From: Bacteroidales bacterium
GTDB taxonomy: Bacteria; Bacteroidota; Bacteroidia; Bacteroidales; DYOH01
Reading direction: 5' to 3'
NCBI GenBank assembly: GCA_030632545.1
Contig: DAOVUO010000163.1
Location: forward strand, 1 to 6,353
Length of the DNA: 6,353 bases
Below the pieces are notes generated by a model. It searched no databases. It saw only the letters and a program-made list of their open reading frames with translations, and had not been told where the DNA came from. The translations under genes and the position numbers were made by a program. This document shows positions 6,312-6,353 of this stretch, one piece after another. The number at the start of each line of letters is the position of its first letter. Position 1 is the stretch's first letter.

Positions 6312-6341
6312 TTTGGTATTTCCTATTTTGTTTTATATTTG
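6312..6341 (+). promoter_or_regulatory. Promoter candidate reading out of the right edge
   Basis: TTTG (6312-6315), an 18-nt spacer and TATATTTG (6334-6341) match both Bacteroidota elements (TTTG at -33, TAnnTTTG at -7) with acceptable spacing. It is the only site in the window with both elements intact. Transcription would start near 6348, so a + strand gene divergent from the kinase-like gene probably begins just past the window. Confidence 0.5.
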
Positions 6342-6353
6342 TTTATATTTATA

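Noticed and set aside
1..6353. Mobile elements, CRISPR arrays, tRNA/rRNA genes, phage or defence modules
   Set aside because: No transposase, integrase, regularly spaced direct repeat, tRNA-like fold or defence domain is visible; gaps between genes are all under 150 nt and the genes are intact housekeeping types.

Overview
The window is a compact, AT-rich stretch of chromosomal housekeeping genes that looks like Bacteroidota, probably a Bacteroidales/Marinilabiliales-type organism. The evidence is the low GC, A/T-rich leaders without Shine-Dalgarno sequences, several matches to the Bacteroidota -7 promoter element TAnnTTTG, and the gene families present (a DUF6427-like membrane protein and a cytidylate kinase-like protein with a degenerate P-loop). 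The assignment is an inference from family resemblance, not from a search.

Left part, + strand: the 3' end of recX (RecA modulator) runs in from the left edge and is followed by a weak hairpin. A -7-like element then precedes a three-gene tandem with gaps of 2 and 4 nt: a YbdL-type methionine aminotransferase, purD (GAR synthetase) and a polytopic inner-membrane protein resembling DUF6427. The spacing implies one transcript. After 89 nt comes a secreted thioredoxin-fold protein with a WCGPC active site and a helical C-terminal extension.

A long, nearly perfect hairpin with A and T tracts on both sides (4661-4714) separates this + strand block from two - strand genes and should terminate transcription in both directions. 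The first - strand gene encodes a seven-helix hemolysin III/TrhA (PAQR) membrane protein. Its upstream region (5400-5543) holds a -7-like element and two dyads. The second encodes a cytidylate kinase-like protein whose best start is the ATG at 6230, not an upstream in-frame TTG. At the right edge, a good + strand promoter match (6312-6341) suggests a divergent gene just beyond the window.

I see no tRNA, rRNA, mobile element, CRISPR array or defence locus. The content is mostly ordinary. The points most worth following are the aminotransferase-purD-DUF6427 linkage, the extended thioredoxin, the nonstandard P-loop of the kinase-like protein, and the dyads upstream of the hemolysin III gene.
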